This document shows positions 36,060 to 45,069 of a DNA stretch of 64,000 nucleotides, piece after piece. The stretch lies in assembly GCA_019694135.1 (NCBI GenBank), contig JAIBCM010000006.1:49605-113604 (forward strand), written 5' to 3'. Each line of letters opens with the position of its first letter. Position 1 is the first letter of the stretch. The notes below the pieces were generated by a model that worked only from the letters and a program-made list of their open reading frames with translations, did not search any database and was not told where the DNA came from. Origin of the DNA: Verrucomicrobiia bacterium. GTDB taxonomy: Bacteria > Verrucomicrobiota > Verrucomicrobiia > JADLBR01 > JAIBCM01. The translations under genes and the position numbers were made by a program.

Positions 36060-37802
36060 ATGAAATTGGTTCACTTAGAGGTTAACGGTTCAAAACCTCG
36101 AGATTTATTAGAAGCGGTGTGTCGAGCGCGGGGCTGTGAAACGCTGGAAGAAATTGAGCAGTTTCTTCACGATTTACCTCTATTTTCCAATTCTATCGCT
36201 CAACTTTCCGATTATTCAAAAGCAGAAGAGCGACTTTTACGCGCTTTAAAAAATCAAGAACGCACAGTGATATTTGGCGATTATGATGCGGACGGAATAA
36301 CGGCTTTGGTGCAGATGCATGATTTATTGAGGACTGCAAATCATGAGGCATTCGATTGGTTTATTCCCGATCGTATGGAAGATGATTATGGTTTAACCCA
36401 AGGCGCGGTGGAAAAGTGTTTGGCTGCTTTTAAGCCCCAGCTCATTATTACTGTGGATTGCGGCTCATCGTCACAAGCCGCCATTCGTTTTTTGCATGAG
36501 CACGGTGTGGATTGTATTGTGATTGATCATCATTTGGTTGAGTTCACTTTGGAAAAGCATCCTGCTTATGCACATCTTAATCCCAAGGCTTACGCATTGG
36601 AAAATTCAGCCATCGCTTTAACAGAATTAAGTGCAGCAGGATTGGTCTTTCTTTTTTGTGAAAAATTTGTTCAGAGCACGGGAATTCAAAACTGGAATCG
36701 TGATCGGGCTTTAATTTTAGCTGGCTTGGGAACAATTGTTGATGTTATGCCCTTGCGACGCATCAATCGAGCGCTGGCAAAACATTCACTCCAACGCGCT
36801 AATCAATCCGAAATTTTAGAAAAAATTCCTGGTTTGCTTGCTTTAAAACAAGTGGCCAATACGGATCGAGTTACCGTCCAAACTTATTCTTTTCAATGGG
36901 GACCTCGCTTGAATGCCACAGGCCGTTTAGAGGAGGCAAGTTGTTCGGTGCAACTTTTATTGGCAAAAAATATTAAGGAAGCGATGTCTTTGGCACAAAA
37001 ATGTGATGATTACAATCGCGAGCGTCAAGCGATGCAAAGGAAAATGGAGTCGAGTGCATTTCAGCAAGCTCAAAGCCTCTTGGAAAAAAATCCCAATGAC
37101 ATTGTTTTATTATTAGCGGATAAAGAATGGCATCCCGGCGTAGTGGGTATTGTAGCATCACGCGTGAAAGAGCGTTGGGGGCGGCCCGCCATTTTATGTG
37201 GTTGGCATGAAAGTGCTGGCTATTGGAAAGGATCTGGGAGAAGTTTGGAGCCTTACGATTTGGGCGCAGGAATTAAACAAGCCGTGGAAGCGGGTTTGTT
37301 GCTAAAGGGTGGAGGTCATCGTGCCGCGGCTGGACTAACTTTAAAGGCGGAGCAGTTGGAAATTTTTCGTCGTTGGTTAAATGATAATTGCTTGCACGCT
37401 TTAAAAGATTTTCAGCTAGAGCATGAGATTTTAGCGAAAGTTGAGGGCTCTCTAACACCTAATGCTTTAGAGTTGGCACGGAAGTGGCACGCCCTTTTAT
37501 CGCGCTTAGAGCCTTTTGGGATGGGTAACCCCCTTCCCCATCTTTTACTTTCTAGCGCTGAATTGCGATGGGGACCCGAACCCAAGCTTGCTCGCGAAAC
37601 AAGAAAAGTCTGGGCTTATCGTGCCGGTTTTTCCTGGTCTGGTCAGGGGCTTTTATTTGTCGATTGGCCCGATCCAGAACGTGCCGCCAACGAATGGAAA
37701 AAGGGCGACTCTTATAATCTCGTGGTGCACGTTAACACTTATCAGAGCATGAATGAATTAGTTTATGGTTGGCGTGTGAAGGACTGTAGTAAAGCTGGAT
37801 AA
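36060..37802 (+). CDS. recJ: Single-stranded-DNA-specific exonuclease RecJ
   Basis: 580 residues, normal length. DHH motifs: FGDYDADGITALV near 75, ITVDCGSS near 127, VIDHHLVEF near 150 and HLNPKA near 170. DHHA1 part: WHPGVVGIVASRVKERWGRP and LKGGGHRAAAGLTL near 420. It degrades single-stranded DNA 5' to 3' in mismatch repair and RecF-pathway recombination; recF is also in this window. An AGGAG Shine-Dalgarno precedes the ATG. Confidence 0.96.
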   Translation: MKLVHLEVNGSKPRDLLEAVCRARGCETLEEIEQFLHDLPLFSNSIAQLSDYSKAEERLLRALKNQERTVIFGDYDADGITALVQMHDLLRTANHEAFDWFIPDRMEDDYGLTQGAVEKCLAAFKPQLIITVDCGSSSQAAIRFLHEHGVDCIVIDHHLVEFTLEKHPAYAHLNPKAYALENSAIALTELSAAGLVFLFCEKFVQSTGIQNWNRDRALILAGLGTIVDVMPLRRINRALAKHSLQRANQSEILEKIPGLLALKQVANTDRVTVQTYSFQWGPRLNATGRLEEASCSVQLLLAKNIKEAMSLAQKCDDYNRERQAMQRKMESSAFQQAQSLLEKNPNDIVLLLADKEWHPGVVGIVASRVKERWGRPAILCGWHESAGYWKGSGRSLEPYDLGAGIKQAVEAGLLLKGGGHRAAAGLTLKAEQLEIFRRWLNDNCLHALKDFQLEHEILAKVEGSLTPNALELARKWHALLSRLEPFGMGNPLPHLLLSSAELRWGPEPKLARETRKVWAYRAGFSWSGQGLLFVDWPDPERAANEWKKGDSYNLVVHVNTYQSMNELVYGWRVKDCSKAG

Positions 37803-37836
37803 AATTTGTTTACCTGATCAGCTTGCAACTCGCGAC

Positions 37837-38253
37837 TTAGATTTTTTCCTGTTGACGTTGTCGCAAAAGAAATTCTGCGGGTGTTAACAAGTGCATGTGA
37901 TAGAGAGATTTTCCAAGGAGAGTCTGAAAGTCAGTCCGATCAAGTGTAAGAAAAAAATCTGCTTCAGCTGCTAGGGCAGAAAAAAGTGGGGGCTTGTCTT
38001 TACTTATCGGAAAAACAAGCGGTTTATCTAGTGTAAAAACATCATCAACAATCTCAAGGAAAGGTAAAATTTTTTCCTCCCAGGGAGAAATGTTTTTTAG
38101 CTTATTTAAGTTGCGTAAAACTTCTGCAAAACAATAATGCGAAGTAAGCAACTTCCATCCTTTTATTATGTGAACCTTAAATAGGAGATGAGAGCCTCCG
38201 CGCTCTGAACCCACCGCAGCAATAAGCACGCTTGTGTCCAGAAAAAGTTTCAC
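37837..38253 (-). CDS. PIN-domain ribonuclease toxin (VapC-like)
   Basis: 138 residues. PIN acidic residues are visible: Asp6 in LFLDTSVLIAAV, Glu in CFAEVLRNL, and a C-terminal Asp pair in EADFFLTLDRTDF. These coordinate metal for RNA cleavage. Its start overlaps the upstream antitoxin stop by four bases, the usual toxin-antitoxin coupling. The antitoxin here is AbrB-like. Confidence 0.85.
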   Translation of the reverse strand: MKLFLDTSVLIAAVGSERGGSHLLFKVHIIKGWKLLTSHYCFAEVLRNLNKLKNISPWEEKILPFLEIVDDVFTLDKPLVFPISKDKPPLFSALAAEADFFLTLDRTDFQTLLGKSLYHMHLLTPAEFLLRQRQQEKI

Positions 38254-38498
38254 GAGTCAGAAATAAGATCCGTTAAACCAAACTCTTTGACCTGAGCTTC
38301 GTCCTCCTTGATCCATTTTGCTAAAGTGGATTGTGGAAAATTCCTTACTGGAATCGCTGAGCAAGGCTTTAAAAAGAGTCCTCCTTCTTTTTGCTCAACA
38401 ATAAATAAAGCGTTTGGCAAACGATCCAAACCCAGTTTACGACGAAATTCTGGTGGAATGGTAAGCGTGCCACGTTTAGAAAGAGGTATTACTGTCAT
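38250..38498 (-). CDS. AbrB/SpoVT-type antitoxin
   Basis: About 82 residues from the ATG at 38498; a longer frame starts at 38528 but lacks conservation before MTVIPLSKRGTLTIPPEF. That segment is the swapped-hairpin AbrB DNA-binding motif (KRGTLTIPPEFRRKLGL). The C-terminal part (WIKEDEAQVKEFGL) would wrap the PIN toxin. Expected to neutralise the downstream PIN protein and autoregulate the pair. Confidence 0.85.
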   Translation of the reverse strand: MTVIPLSKRGTLTIPPEFRRKLGLDRLPNALFIVEQKEGGLFLKPCSAIPVRNFPQSTLAKWIKEDEAQVKEFGLTDLISDS

Positions 38499-38577
38499 AC
38501 TGTAATGTAACATTGCCGCAGAATGCAATCAAGTTTATAAAGTTCAAAATTTATTGATCGGATGCTAACAAATTGGC

Positions 38578-39738
38578 CTATCCAATAATCCTATCCACCC
38601 ACTTTTGAAAATTTTCTTGGCCGCCAATGACTCCGATTTCTACGCGCAAAAAATAAATGGGCACGTCAATCTCTTCTTCCAATAAAACAGGTAAGCGCAC
38701 GGCATCTTTTTCTGTAGTGATGATGGCTTTGGCACGAAAGGAGCGACTGCGACGCATGACCGCTAGCACTTCCTGATGCGAAAAACGGTGATGATCGGCA
38801 AACTGCTTGCTGTAAATCAAATTCGCTCCCAACTGTTTCAAGAAACCTTCAAAACTTTGAGGCGCAGCAATGCCCGACATGGCTGTGATGCGCAGATCCT
38901 TAATAAATTCCAATGGTTTTCTTTCGCCCGTATGAATATTTTGATAATAGCGCGGTTCATGACGACACTCCACAATTGCCGCGTGACGATTGAAACGACG
39001 GATTTTTTCTTTTAGCTCTATATTTTCAGAAGATTCGCATTTAGTAATCAAAATCAAATCCGCTCGCCGCAAATGATCCGGAGGTTCTCTTAATGTGCCG
39101 CGGGGTAAAAGAAATTGATTTCCAAACGGCGCTTGACGATCAACTAGCACCACATCCCAACGCTGATTTTGCAAGGGGAAATATTGAAATCCATCATCTA
39201 AAATCAACGTGTCTACACCCCATCGCTTAATCGCATAACAAGCCCCCTTGACGCGATCTCGATCTACCACCACAGGCACTTCTTTTAAATTCGTTCCTAA
39301 CATAAAAGGTTCATCACCTGCTCGGTTGGAATCCAATAAGAGCGAACGCCCATCGCTCACCACGCGGGGCGGCGCACTTTCTTTGGAAAAAAATTGCAAC
39401 AATCGTCGTCCCACAGGAATAGGTTTCGATTTATAGCCACGACTTAACACCGCTACACGTCGCCCTTTTTCTTGCAGCATGCGCGCCAATTTTTCCACCA
39501 CCGGCGTTTTGCCTGTGCCTCCCACCGTCAAATTTCCCACACTAATTACCAAACATCCTACAGGTTGACTTTTTAAAACTCGATCTTGATATAACTGCCA
39601 GCGCCAGCGCACCACTTGCTCATAAACCCGCGACAGACCCAATAAAACCCCACGCAAAATGGACGCGCGCTTTCCGTAGCGCCGTTCCAAAATCACATCA
39701 ATCGCAAACTGCTCTAATCGATCTAAGACTTGTCGCAT
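38578..39738 (-). CDS. lpxK: Tetraacyldisaccharide 4'-kinase
   Basis: 386 residues, somewhat longer than the usual 330-350. P-loop [17 protein letters not shown] near 70, followed by [20 protein letters not shown] near 175 and [10 protein letters not shown] near 208 are hallmark LpxK motifs; the catalytic Asp lies in that region. A late [11 protein letters not shown] is also conserved. It phosphorylates the lipid A precursor at the inner membrane, showing that the organism makes LPS. Last gene of the FAH-like, GT2, murJ, lpxK operon (gaps 3-5 bases). Confidence 0.95.
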   Translation of the reverse strand: MRQVLDRLEQFAIDVILERRYGKRASILRGVLLGLSRVYEQVVRWRWQLYQDRVLKSQPVGCLVISVGNLTVGGTGKTPVVEKLARMLQEKGRRVAVLSRGYKSKPIPVGRRLLQFFSKESAPPRVVSDGRSLLLDSNRAGDEPFMLGTNLKEVPVVVDRDRVKGACYAIKRWGVDTLILDDGFQYFPLQNQRWDVVLVDRQAPFGNQFLLPRGTLREPPDHLRRADLILITKCESSENIELKEKIRRFNRHAAIVECRHEPRYYQNIHTGERKPLEFIKDLRITAMSGIAAPQSFEGFLKQLGANLIYSKQFADHHRFSHQEVLAVMRRSRSFRAKAIITTEKDAVRLPVLLEEEIDVPIYFLRVEIGVIGGQENFQKWVDRIIG

Positions 39739-39742
39739 GAGA

Positions 39743-41293
39743 TTATTTTTTCCAACGCTGTTTTAAGCCTGAGTAGATTTCTTCGATTTCTTCAATATGT
39801 AAGAGTTTAGCGAAAAAAATAAAACTAATCACTCCAAAACCGACTCCTCCTGCCACTCTGATAAAACTTCCCCAGTCATAAAAAAACTTTTGCGTTGCCC
39901 ACACAATTGTGCCCATTCCCAATGAGGCAGCTATCGTCTTTAATAAAGTTGTCGCAAGTAATTTTCCTTCCAACCGTTTTAAGCGAGTGCGCATCGCGTA
40001 AGCTAGTTGCAAAAAATTAAGTAGCGCGACACTGGAGGTGGCTAAAGCCAAACCTGCATGACCCCAATGTAAAATTTTTACCGTTAAAAAATTAAGTCCC
40101 AAATTTAAAAAAATTCCAAAACCGCTTACTCTCACTGGAACTTTTGCATCGCCCAAAGCGTAAAACGCCGGAACAATGACTTTGATTGCGGCATAGCCCG
40201 CCAAACCTATTGTATAAGCTTGCAGCGCTAATGCCGTTTGTTGCGTGTCGTGAAAATGAAATTTTCCTCGTTGATAAAGTAAAGTAATTAACGATTCTGC
40301 AACAATTGCTAAGCCGACAGCTGCTGGAATGGTTAAAGCGAAAGTTAATCGCAACGATTTTGCTAGATTTTTTCGAAAACTGCTTTGATCGTTTGAAGCA
40401 GCATTTCTAGCCACTTGCGGCAAAGTGACGGTGGCGATCGCAACACCCAATAAGCCGATAGGAAATTGCATCAAGCGAAACGCGTATTCTAACCAGGAAA
40501 TTGCACCTTCGCCGACTTCTGCTGCAAACCGCGTGTTAACTAGCACATTGATTTGCACCGCTGAAGCTCCAATCACTGCAGGACCTAGCAACCGCATCAC
40601 CTCTAAAAAACGATTATCACGAAAATCCCATAACCAATGAAAACGAAACCCCATGCGCCATGCGGCTGGTACTTGCACTCCAAATTGTAATGCGCCGCCA
40701 ATTAAAACTCCAAGCGCCATGCCTAAAATCGAGCGTGGACCAAACATGGGATCAATCGCATAAGCCAAACCCACACCTGCAACAATCGAACCTAAATTAA
40801 AAAAAATCGAAGCCGATGCTGGCAACCCGAAACGACCCTTGGCATTAAGTAGACCCATCATAACTGCCGCTGCAGAAACCAACATAATAAAAGGAAACAT
40901 GATTCGCGTGAGACTGGTGGCGAGATGTTTTGTGTCAGAAGGCAAAGGACCGCCGATGAGCTCCACAATGGCCGGCGCGCAAGCAATTCCGATTAAGACG
41001 ATCAAAAATAAAAAAACAAATTGTGCTGTGAATACTAAATTTGCTAGACGCCACCCTTTCTTGTCCCCTTCCTGCTCCAAAGTTTTCGTGAACGTTGCCA
41101 CAAATGCGGTGGAAAGCGCCCCTTCAGCAAATAAATCTCGTAGTAAATTAGGAATTTTAAACGCGGCGCGAAATGCATCACTCGCCATGCCCGCGCCAAA
41201 AAAATGAGCAAACACCGATTCTCTTACCAAACCCAGTAAGCGCGATCCGAAAACCGCTACACTAATTTTTCCTGCTTTCAGAGCGGTAGACAT
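39743..41293 (-). CDS. murJ: Lipid II flippase MurJ
   Basis: 516 residues with about 14 membrane helices. The MviN N-terminal signature is clear: SRLLGLVRESVFAHFFGAG, ASDAFRAAFKIPNLLRDLFAEGALSTAFV. It flips the peptidoglycan precursor lipid II across the inner membrane. Sits between the WaaE-like GT2 gene and lpxK with gaps of 3-4 bases, so envelope precursor export and lipid A synthesis share a transcript. Confidence 0.96.
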   Translation of the reverse strand: MSTALKAGKISVAVFGSRLLGLVRESVFAHFFGAGMASDAFRAAFKIPNLLRDLFAEGALSTAFVATFTKTLEQEGDKKGWRLANLVFTAQFVFLFLIVLIGIACAPAIVELIGGPLPSDTKHLATSLTRIMFPFIMLVSAAAVMMGLLNAKGRFGLPASASIFFNLGSIVAGVGLAYAIDPMFGPRSILGMALGVLIGGALQFGVQVPAAWRMGFRFHWLWDFRDNRFLEVMRLLGPAVIGASAVQINVLVNTRFAAEVGEGAISWLEYAFRLMQFPIGLLGVAIATVTLPQVARNAASNDQSSFRKNLAKSLRLTFALTIPAAVGLAIVAESLITLLYQRGKFHFHDTQQTALALQAYTIGLAGYAAIKVIVPAFYALGDAKVPVRVSGFGIFLNLGLNFLTVKILHWGHAGLALATSSVALLNFLQLAYAMRTRLKRLEGKLLATTLLKTIAASLGMGTIVWATQKFFYDWGSFIRVAGGVGFGVISFIFFAKLLHIEEIEEIYSGLKQRWKK

Positions 41294-41296
41294 GAA

Positions 41297-42067
41297 TTAT
41301 TTTTCTTTATGACGAAGCTCTTCCAAAAACAAATATTTTAATCGCACCATGCGAGCATTATGCCAAGCAATCACCCACCCCGCCCGACCATCCAAAAAAC
41401 CGCCACGCAAAAGATAACCTCGCACCCAACGCCAAACGGCTCGCGCCCAACCCATCCCTTGCCCGCCTCGTTTTCCTGAGTGATAAGCTTCTTTTGCCCA
41501 TGTGCGCGCATAGCTATCACTTTTCTTAAAAAACACACTGACATCCGGGTAAGGAAAATGTTTCAACGTATTTTGGCAATAATAAACCTTAAGTCCTTTG
41601 CCGGTTAAATAGGGATGAGGTTCTCGCCCTTGCCATTCTGTTTTACCGCGTGGTGCCAGACGCGCCACCCAGTCTCTTTTCCAATCCCCATGACGGATTT
41701 TTCTGCCTAAAAATTCGCTTTGTCTTTGCATGTGATAAAGTCGTTGCTCAGCTTGAGGCCGTTGTAATAAATCTGAAATTTCGCCATGAAGTGCTTCGCT
41801 TACTCGTTCATCTGCATCCAAAAAAAAGACAAACGGTTTGCTTGCTAGCAACTCAGCCTCCCTTCTTTGCTGTGCGAATCCTTTCCAAGGTTTAACTGTC
41901 CACTTCGCTCCAAAACTTTCCGCAATGGCCTGTGTGCCATCTGTGCTGCCTGAATCGACAACTATCATTTCTCCACATCCTTTGACACTTGCTAAACAGT
42001 CTGAAAGATTTTTTTCTTCGTTCAAAGTAATCACGCACAGGCTAATTTGTGACCAGGAATCCTGCAT
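41297..42067 (-). CDS. GT2 glycosyltransferase, WaaE/KdtX-like
   Basis: 256 residues. The start has ISLCVITLNEEKNLSDCLAS, then VVDSGSTDGTQAIAESFGA and FFLDADERVSEAL (DxD). Then come WQGREPHPYL and the basic WAWxR-rich tail. These match lipopolysaccharide core beta-glucosyltransferases (WaaE/KdtX group), which add glucose to heptose at the cytosolic face. The neighbours murJ and lpxK support a role in LPS core. Confidence 0.85.
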   Translation of the reverse strand: MQDSWSQISLCVITLNEEKNLSDCLASVKGCGEMIVVDSGSTDGTQAIAESFGAKWTVKPWKGFAQQRREAELLASKPFVFFLDADERVSEALHGEISDLLQRPQAEQRLYHMQRQSEFLGRKIRHGDWKRDWVARLAPRGKTEWQGREPHPYLTGKGLKVYYCQNTLKHFPYPDVSVFFKKSDSYARTWAKEAYHSGKRGGQGMGWARAVWRWVRGYLLRGGFLDGRAGWVIAWHNARMVRLKYLFLEELRHKEK

Positions 42068-42072
42068 AAGTT

Positions 42073-42777
42073 TTAAGCTGATCCTCTCATGCCGACATTG
42101 GTAGCTAAATTGCGCAGCGAATGGATGATGACTTCCACATGATCGCCAGGTTTTAGTGTCGGTGCATTTTCAGACAAAGTTAAGGCCAAGATATCACCAG
42201 GCCACAAAGTCATAGCATCGGAAACTTCTGCCAGCCAATCGGGCACAATTTTTAAAAGTGCGGCAAGTTCTGTTTGTTGTTTGAGTTCGCCATTGTGCCA
42301 TAATTCCATTTTTCCCTCTTGAGCGATTTCGGTTTTAATCGTAGGGCCGATTGGCATGAATGTGTCGTAGGAGTGTGCTTGAGTTGGTGGAAAATGATTA
42401 TCACTGACACTTTGTAATGCTGTGTAACCCAAGATGTAATTTGAACTGTCTGTTGCTTTTATTCGTCGCGCCATTTTTCCTATTACGATTCCCAGGCCGG
42501 CTTCACAATGATTAGGATGATCAGGAAAAGGAATAGAAATCATATTGCGATGAGGCAGTAAAGCGCTGGGCGCTCGCAAAAAACCTTCTTTATTTTTTCT
42601 GACAAGAATTTTGCTCGGTTCGCAGGGTGACAGAATAACAAGTTCGTTCCAGGATTCGGTCAATGATGTTGTCTTAAAATTTTCCCAAGGTGAATTTTGC
42701 AACTCACTAACCTGTTCTTTTTCTACTAGGCCATAAAACTTTTTTTGACCTAATTTGAATCGACCCAATTCTTGCAT
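42073..42777 (-). CDS. FAH-family protein lacking key metal ligands
   Basis: 234 residues. The overall fold is that of fumarylacetoacetate hydrolase-like proteins: FLRAPSALLPHRN, GIVIGKMARRI, ILGYTALQSVSDNH, YDTFMPIGPTIKT and the C-terminal LKPGDHVEVII. Active members carry ExE (here CEAGL, so the second acid is Gly) and GYTxxNDVSAR (here GYTALQSVSDNH, with the metal Asp missing). It is probably catalytically altered or a pseudo-enzyme. First gene of the envelope operon with GT2, murJ and lpxK. Confidence 0.75.
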   Translation of the reverse strand: MQELGRFKLGQKKFYGLVEKEQVSELQNSPWENFKTTSLTESWNELVILSPCEPSKILVRKNKEGFLRAPSALLPHRNMISIPFPDHPNHCEAGLGIVIGKMARRIKATDSSNYILGYTALQSVSDNHFPPTQAHSYDTFMPIGPTIKTEIAQEGKMELWHNGELKQQTELAALLKIVPDWLAEVSDAMTLWPGDILALTLSENAPTLKPGDHVEVIIHSLRNLATNVGMRGSA

Positions 42778-42823
42778 GATTCCAATTTGCTTTTTCTAAA
42801 AAAATTGAGAAGCTTTATTTGTT

Positions 42824-42915
42824 ACCGCGGAGGACGCGGAGATCGCAGAGTTAAAAGTAAGATGGATTATAAAAGATCCTCATTTTCCCTCCGCGCCCTC
42901 GGCGACCTCTGTGGT
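42824..42915. repeat. 9-bp-periodic inverted repeat between FAH-like gene and mnmG
   Basis: The left arm (42824-42850) is three 9-mers, ACCGCGGAG, GACGCGGAG, ATCGCAGAG. The right arm (42889-42915), read on the minus strand, is ACCACAGAG, GTCGCCGAG, GGCGCGGAG. A 38-bp AT-rich spacer separates them. The units share the pattern NNCRCRGAG. The GC-rich arms contrast with the surrounding sequence. It resembles interspersed ACCACAGAG-type repeats seen in various bacterial genomes, though I cannot confirm family membership here. Confidence 0.75.
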
Positions 42916-42928
42916 TTAATAGAAGATT

Positions 42929-44797
42929 ATGTTTACTTATCCAAAAGAGTTTGATGTGGCTGTAGTGGGCGCGGGTCATGCGGGTATTGAAGCCGCATTG
43001 GCTTCGGCACGCATGGGGGCGAGCACTTTGCTTTTGACGATGAATTTGGATTCGATTGGGCAAATGTCGTGCAATCCGGCGATTGGTGGTTTGGGTAAGG
43101 GTCACATGGTAAGAGAGATTGATGCTTTAGGAGGAGCGATGGGTTTAAACACTGATGCGACGGGTATACAGTTTCGCATGCTAAATACGAAAAAAGGTCC
43201 ATCGGTTCAAGCACCTCGTGCTCAATGTGATAAGAAGGCTTATCAATTCCGAATGAAATTCATTTGCGAAAATCAAGTCAATTTAGACTTGCAGCAAGGC
43301 ACAATTTCAGAAATTTTAGTTTTTAACGATAAAGTTATCGGATTAGAGACTAATTTAGGAGTTAAATATTTAGCTAAAAAGATTATTGTTACAACTGGGA
43401 CATTTCTTAAGGGTTTAATGCATGTGGGAATGAAGAAGCAGGATGGTGGTAGAATGGGGGAAGGTTCAAGTAGTTTATCTATATCGTTAAAGAAATTGGG
43501 TTTTGACATTAAACGTTTTAAAACTGGGACACCACCTAGATTAAATGCCAGATCCATCGATTTTAAAAGACTTGAGATTCAACATGGTGATGAGCCGCCA
43601 CCCTGCTTTAGTTTTATTTCGGACACGTTAGAAGAGAAAAAAAGCGAATTATTTACATTGAATGGTCATCGGGAAGGTTTGTTCCACGTGGAACAAATCC
43701 CTTGTTGGATTACTTATTCCAATGATAAGACGGCCGATATTATTCGAGCCAATCTCGATAAATCACCCATGTTCGTTGGTAAAATCGAAGGGGTTGGTCC
43801 GCGTTATTGTCCTTCATTTGAGGATAAAATTTTTCGATTTGCTGATAAGGAGCGTCATCAAATTTTTTTGGAGCCAGAGGGACGCCACACGCATGAGGTT
43901 TATGTGAATGGGTGTTCGACTAGTTTGCCTTATGAAGTGCAAATGGCGTTTATTCGAACGATTCTCGGGCTTGAGAAGGCTGAAATTATTCGTCCCGGTT
44001 ATGCGGTGGAGTATGATTTTTGTCCGCCAACGCAGCTAAATCCGACTTTGGAGACGAAACGAGTCGAAGGTCTTTATTTTGCCGGTCAGCTTAATGGCAC
44101 ATCGGGCTATGAGGAGGCGGCTGCTCAAGGTCTCGTAGCTGGTGTTAATGCCGCGGCAAGTTTGGCTGGTAAAGAGCCATTTGTTTTAAGTCGTGATCAA
44201 GCTTATATCGGGGTGATGATTGATGATTTGATTACGAAGGAGATTAGCGAGCCTTATCGCATGTTTACGTCACGTGCCGAGTTTCGATTGTTGTTGCGTC
44301 AGGATAATGCGTCGCAGAGGTTGACGGCAAAAGCGCGGGATTATGGGTTGGTGGATAATTTGCGGTGGGATCGGTTTCAGTGGGATGAGCAAAAGCGTCA
44401 GAAGTTAACGGAGACGCTACAGGTAAATCGTAAAGAGGGAAAATCTTTAGCAGATTGGTTGCGACGAACGGATTTTAGTTATGAAGATCTTCCCGAGGCC
44501 CTAAAGAGTGGTTATTCTAAATTGCTTCTTTGGCAAACCGAGATTGAAATTAAGTATGAGGGTTATATTCAAAGGCAAAATGCTGAGGTGGAACGGTTGC
44601 AGCGTGCGGAGGGAGCAAAGTTGCCGGAGGGTTTGGATTACTCGCAAATTCCAGGATTGAAAACCGAGGCAAGAATGAAGTTGGATGCGATTCGGCCTCA
44701 AACTTTGGGACAAGCTTCACGCATTGCGGGTATTAACCCGAGTGATGTGGCTATTTTATCGGTTTGGTTGAAAAAAGCCGCATACGAAAAAAATTAA
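42929..44797 (+). CDS. mnmG: tRNA uridine-5-carboxymethylaminomethyl modification enzyme
   Basis: 622 residues, standard length. FAD-binding [19 protein letters not shown] near 10; [22 protein letters not shown] near 45; the cysteine-containing [12 protein letters not shown], near 205; [12 protein letters not shown] near 290; the C-terminal [16 protein letters not shown] near 570. With MnmE it modifies U34 of several tRNAs. The gene is often near oriC in bacteria. It is preceded by the periodic inverted repeat; a -10-like TTTAAT abuts that element 8 bases before the ATG. Confidence 0.97.
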   Translation: MFTYPKEFDVAVVGAGHAGIEAALASARMGASTLLLTMNLDSIGQMSCNPAIGGLGKGHMVREIDALGGAMGLNTDATGIQFRMLNTKKGPSVQAPRAQCDKKAYQFRMKFICENQVNLDLQQGTISEILVFNDKVIGLETNLGVKYLAKKIIVTTGTFLKGLMHVGMKKQDGGRMGEGSSSLSISLKKLGFDIKRFKTGTPPRLNARSIDFKRLEIQHGDEPPPCFSFISDTLEEKKSELFTLNGHREGLFHVEQIPCWITYSNDKTADIIRANLDKSPMFVGKIEGVGPRYCPSFEDKIFRFADKERHQIFLEPEGRHTHEVYVNGCSTSLPYEVQMAFIRTILGLEKAEIIRPGYAVEYDFCPPTQLNPTLETKRVEGLYFAGQLNGTSGYEEAAAQGLVAGVNAAASLAGKEPFVLSRDQAYIGVMIDDLITKEISEPYRMFTSRAEFRLLLRQDNASQRLTAKARDYGLVDNLRWDRFQWDEQKRQKLTETLQVNRKEGKSLADWLRRTDFSYEDLPEALKSGYSKLLLWQTEIEIKYEGYIQRQNAEVERLQRAEGAKLPEGLDYSQIPGLKTEARMKLDAIRPQTLGQASRIAGINPSDVAILSVWLKKAAYEKN

Positions 44798-45069
44798 TTT
44801 GGCCTGATCTGAGGTTAATTGAAAATTTGCTATAAACCATAAAAAACTTAGAAATCCAATTTAAAAAAGCAGCCCCAGTTTTTGATAGGAGTAAAATAGA
44901 TGATAAAAATTCTTATCCAATTAGTAATTAAATAGATATGAAATTTTTGTAACCTCACAAAAGATGAATTCAATCTAATTCGAGATGTGTTAAAAAATCA
45001 GAAGTATATTTTCTCTAGAGATCAAGTCAAATGACCAAGGCGGTATTTAATCCGACAATGGATCGCTTA
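44798..45069. other. Intergenic region with a possible gene remnant
   Basis: 272 AT-rich bases. Near 44950-45031 a short frame ends at TGA and encodes LTKDEFNLIRDVLKNQK without a start codon. It reads like real protein, perhaps a decayed gene. No hairpin-plus-T terminator or promoter stands out. Confidence 0.25.
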
